Assembly: GCA_016463455.1 (NCBI GenBank)
Contig: JAEMRG010000088.1
Location: 1-7,940, forward strand
DNA from: Rhodoferax sp.
GTDB lineage: Bacteria > Pseudomonadota > Gammaproteobacteria > Burkholderiales > Burkholderiaceae_C
Direction of reading: 5' to 3'
Length of the DNA: 7,940 bases
The notes beneath the pieces were generated by a model. The model searched no databases. It saw nothing but the letters and a program-made list of their open reading frames with translations, and had not been told where the DNA came from. The stretch's first letter is position 1; the number at the start of each line of letters is the position of its first letter. Below, one piece after another: positions 6,581 through 7,940 of the stretch. The translations under genes and the position numbers were made by a program.

Positions 6581-7363
6581 TTATCGCCCCGACCAGCGCG
6601 GGGCACGTTTTTCAGCGAAAGCGCTTGGGCCTTCGGCGGCGTCCTCTGAGCGCAGCATGGCCTTATACACCGGTAAAGCGCCGCCCCGCAGCAGCTGGTA
6701 GGCCTGCGGGATCGGCATGCCCGCCGTGGCTTTCACAATTTCCATCACTGCGCCCACCGCCAGTGGCGCCGCTTGCACGATTTGCTGCGCCAGGGCGTTG
6801 GCAGCGTCCATCAAAGCCTCAGGCGCCACCACCTGGTTGACCAAGCCCCAGCGCGCCGCCTCGGCAGCGCCCATACGCCGCCCGGTCAGCAGCAGTTCCA
6901 GCGCGATCGCGCGTGGCAGGCGTTGGGGCAGGCGTAAGACGCCGCCCGAGTCGGCCACCATGCCTAGTTTGACCTCGGTCAGCGCGAATTCGGCGCTTTC
7001 GCTGGCCACGATCAGGTCGGCGGCCAGCGCCAACTCAAAACCGCCACCCATGGCCAGGCCGTTGACTGCCGCGATCACCGGTTTGCCCAGGTCAAAAAAT
7101 TCGGTCAGACCGGCAAAACCGCCTGGTCCGTGGTTGGCATCGATGGCCTCGCCCTCGGTGGCACCGGCCAAATCCCAGCCCGCCGAGAAAAAGCGCCCGG
7201 TGCCGGTGATGATGCCCACACGCAGCGCCGGGTCGTCCCGCAGTTGCTGGAAGGCGGCGTACAGCGCCAGGCTGGTGGGCACATTGATGGCATTGGCTTT
7301 GGGCCGGTCCAGCGTAATGGTAAGCACGCCGCCTTCGGCGACGCAGTTGACGGCTTCAGCCAT
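6581..7363 (-). CDS. caiD: CaiD-like crotonobetainyl-CoA hydratase (carnitinyl-CoA dehydratase), crotonase superfamily
   Basis: CaiD reversibly hydrates crotonobetainyl-CoA to L-carnitinyl-CoA in the cytoplasm. The 260 residues match the family length and the complete crotonase fold. Visible are LDRPKANAI (18-26), the oxyanion-hole segments FFSAGWDL (58-65) and MGGGFEL (105-111), and two acid residues in the crotonase catalytic positions, Glu110 and Glu130 (in FALTEVKLG). Features that I recall as shared with Escherichia coli CaiD rather than with generic enoyl-CoA hydratases are SAGWDL, GPGGFAGLTE (79-88), DSGGVLRLP (138-146), TGRRMGA (160-166) and the C-terminus SEDAAEGPSAFAEKR with a final GR. 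The ATG at 7363 has GGAG six bases upstream, and the gene overlaps the upstream ligase by 8 bases (stop TGA within ATGGCTGA), so the two are translationally coupled. It could act on another 3-hydroxyacyl/enoyl-CoA; the CaiD call rests on motif recall. Confidence 0.82.
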   Translation of the reverse strand: MAEAVNCVAEGGVLTITLDRPKANAINVPTSLALYAAFQQLRDDPALRVGIITGTGRFFSAGWDLAGATEGEAIDANHGPGGFAGLTEFFDLGKPVIAAVNGLAMGGGFELALAADLIVASESAEFALTEVKLGMVADSGGVLRLPQRLPRAIALELLLTGRRMGAAEAARWGLVNQVVAPEALMDAANALAQQIVQAAPLAVGAVMEIVKATAGMPIPQAYQLLRGGALPVYKAMLRSEDAAEGPSAFAEKRAPRWSGR

Positions 7364-7940
7364 GGGCTTCTCCAGCTAAACGAATCAACACATCGACTGC
7401 CAGTACGCCCCGTCCTGCGGGCAGCACCAGTACCGGGTTCACGTCCAGCTCCAGCAGCGCGTGTGCATGGGCCTGGGCATAGGCGGCAATCGCCATCACA
7501 GCATCGAGCAGCGCCGCTACATCGCCCGCCGCCCTACCCCTAAAACCGGCCAGCAGCGGCCAGACTTTGAGCGACTGCAAGGCCTGCAGCACCTCGTCCC
7601 GGGCCACGGGAAACAACAGGGTGCGGGCGTCTTGCAGCAATTCCACCAAGATGCCGCCTGCGCCTAGTGTGAGCGAGAGCCCGAACTGCGCATCGCGCTG
7701 CACGCCGACAATAATTTCGGCTACCACCTGCGTGGCCATTTGCTCGACCAGAAAGCGGTCAGACAGCGCGGCCATACGCGCCACGGCAGCGCGTACGCCC
7801 TCGGCGTTTTGCACGCTGAGTTGCACACCGCCGGCCTCGGTTTTATGGGCCAGCTGCGCCGACACCGCTTTGACCACCACCGGGTAGCCCAGGCTATCGG
7901 CGACATTCGCCGCCTCTGCGGCGCTGACTAGCAAGCCGCG
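7356..7940 (-). CDS. NDP-forming acyl-CoA synthetase, ATP-grasp C-terminal part, 5'-truncated by window edge
   Basis: The frame is open to the window edge; 194 residues are visible. The TTG at 7934 is an internal codon, not a start. The sequence begins at the ATP-grasp domain typical of ADP-forming acetyl/acyl-CoA synthetases: SAAEAANVADSLGYPVVVK, then SAQLAHKTEAGGVQL (compare the usual S..ilHKsd.GGV), EQMATQVVAEIIVGVQRD, GLSLTLGAGGILVELLQD and LELDVNPVLV (compare ELDINP). Full-length single-chain members are about 700 residues with N-terminal CoA-binding and ligase domains, which would lie beyond position 7940; a split-subunit beta chain is also possible. By inference it activates a carboxylic acid to its CoA thioester at the expense of ATP. 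Its 8-base overlap with the CaiD-like gene suggests it supplies that enzyme's substrate, in the place that the AMP-forming ligase CaiC has in enterobacteria. Family firm; substrate inferred. Confidence 0.87.
   Translation of the reverse strand, partial: RGLLVSAAEAANVADSLGYPVVVKAVSAQLAHKTEAGGVQLSVQNAEGVRAAVARMAALSDRFLVEQMATQVVAEIIVGVQRDAQFGLSLTLGAGGILVELLQDARTLLFPVARDEVLQALQSLKVWPLLAGFRGRAAGDVAALLDAVMAIAAYAQAHAHALLELDVNPVLVLPAGRGVLAVDVLIRLAGEAHG

Noticed and set aside
6717..7379. Plus-strand open frame of 220 codons opposite the caiD-like gene
   Set aside because: Antisense to a confident crotonase; its composition, rich in Ala, Ser and Pro, is what the reverse frame of this gene would give.
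7932..7934. TTG at 7934 as start of the ATP-grasp protein
   Set aside because: The frame is open to the window edge, and the visible part begins within the ATP-grasp domain, so this is an internal leucine.

Overview
The window reads as GC-rich proteobacterial chromosome. The codon choice and the look of the proteins suggest a betaproteobacterium, possibly Burkholderiales/Comamonadaceae. No rRNA or other taxonomic marker is present, so that placement is an impression only. Coding density is high. I see no tRNA, rRNA, CRISPR array, insertion sequence or phage gene.

Layout: (1) Positions 3-1070, plus strand, hold the C-terminal two thirds of an MttB-superfamily (trimethylamine methyltransferase-like) protein with no in-frame amber codon, so it is a non-pyrrolysine member. 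(2) Positions 1108-1136 hold a perfect palindrome with T-tracts on both sides, a bidirectional terminator between convergent genes. (3) Positions 6340 down to 1155, minus strand, hold a complete peptide/opine/nickel-class ABC importer in the order Tat-exported substrate-binding protein, DppB-type permease, DppC-type permease, and a single polypeptide carrying two ATPase domains. A hairpin terminator lies just after the binding-protein gene, and a plausible sigma70 promoter lies just before it. (4) Positions 7940 down to 6581, minus strand, hold the C-terminal end of an NDP-forming acyl-CoA synthetase (ATP-grasp), overlapped by 8 bases by a crotonase that closely resembles CaiD, the crotonobetainyl-CoA hydratase of carnitine metabolism.

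How the genes may work together (inference): the importer would bring in a small organic solute, most economically a quaternary amine such as carnitine, crotonobetaine, gamma-butyrobetaine or a related betaine. The ATP-grasp ligase would make its CoA thioester and the CaiD-like hydratase would act on the enoyl/3-hydroxyacyl-CoA pair. The MttB-like protein would move an N-methyl group of a methylated amine to a corrinoid protein. No corrinoid protein, reductive activator, CaiB-type CoA-transferase or regulator lies inside the window; both ends are cut, so these could lie just outside.

The best candidate for something not yet described is this combination: a CaiD-type CoA pathway, a peptide-class importer and a non-Pyl MttB homologue in one locus. 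The individual families are known. The joint function and the substrate are not shown by the sequence.
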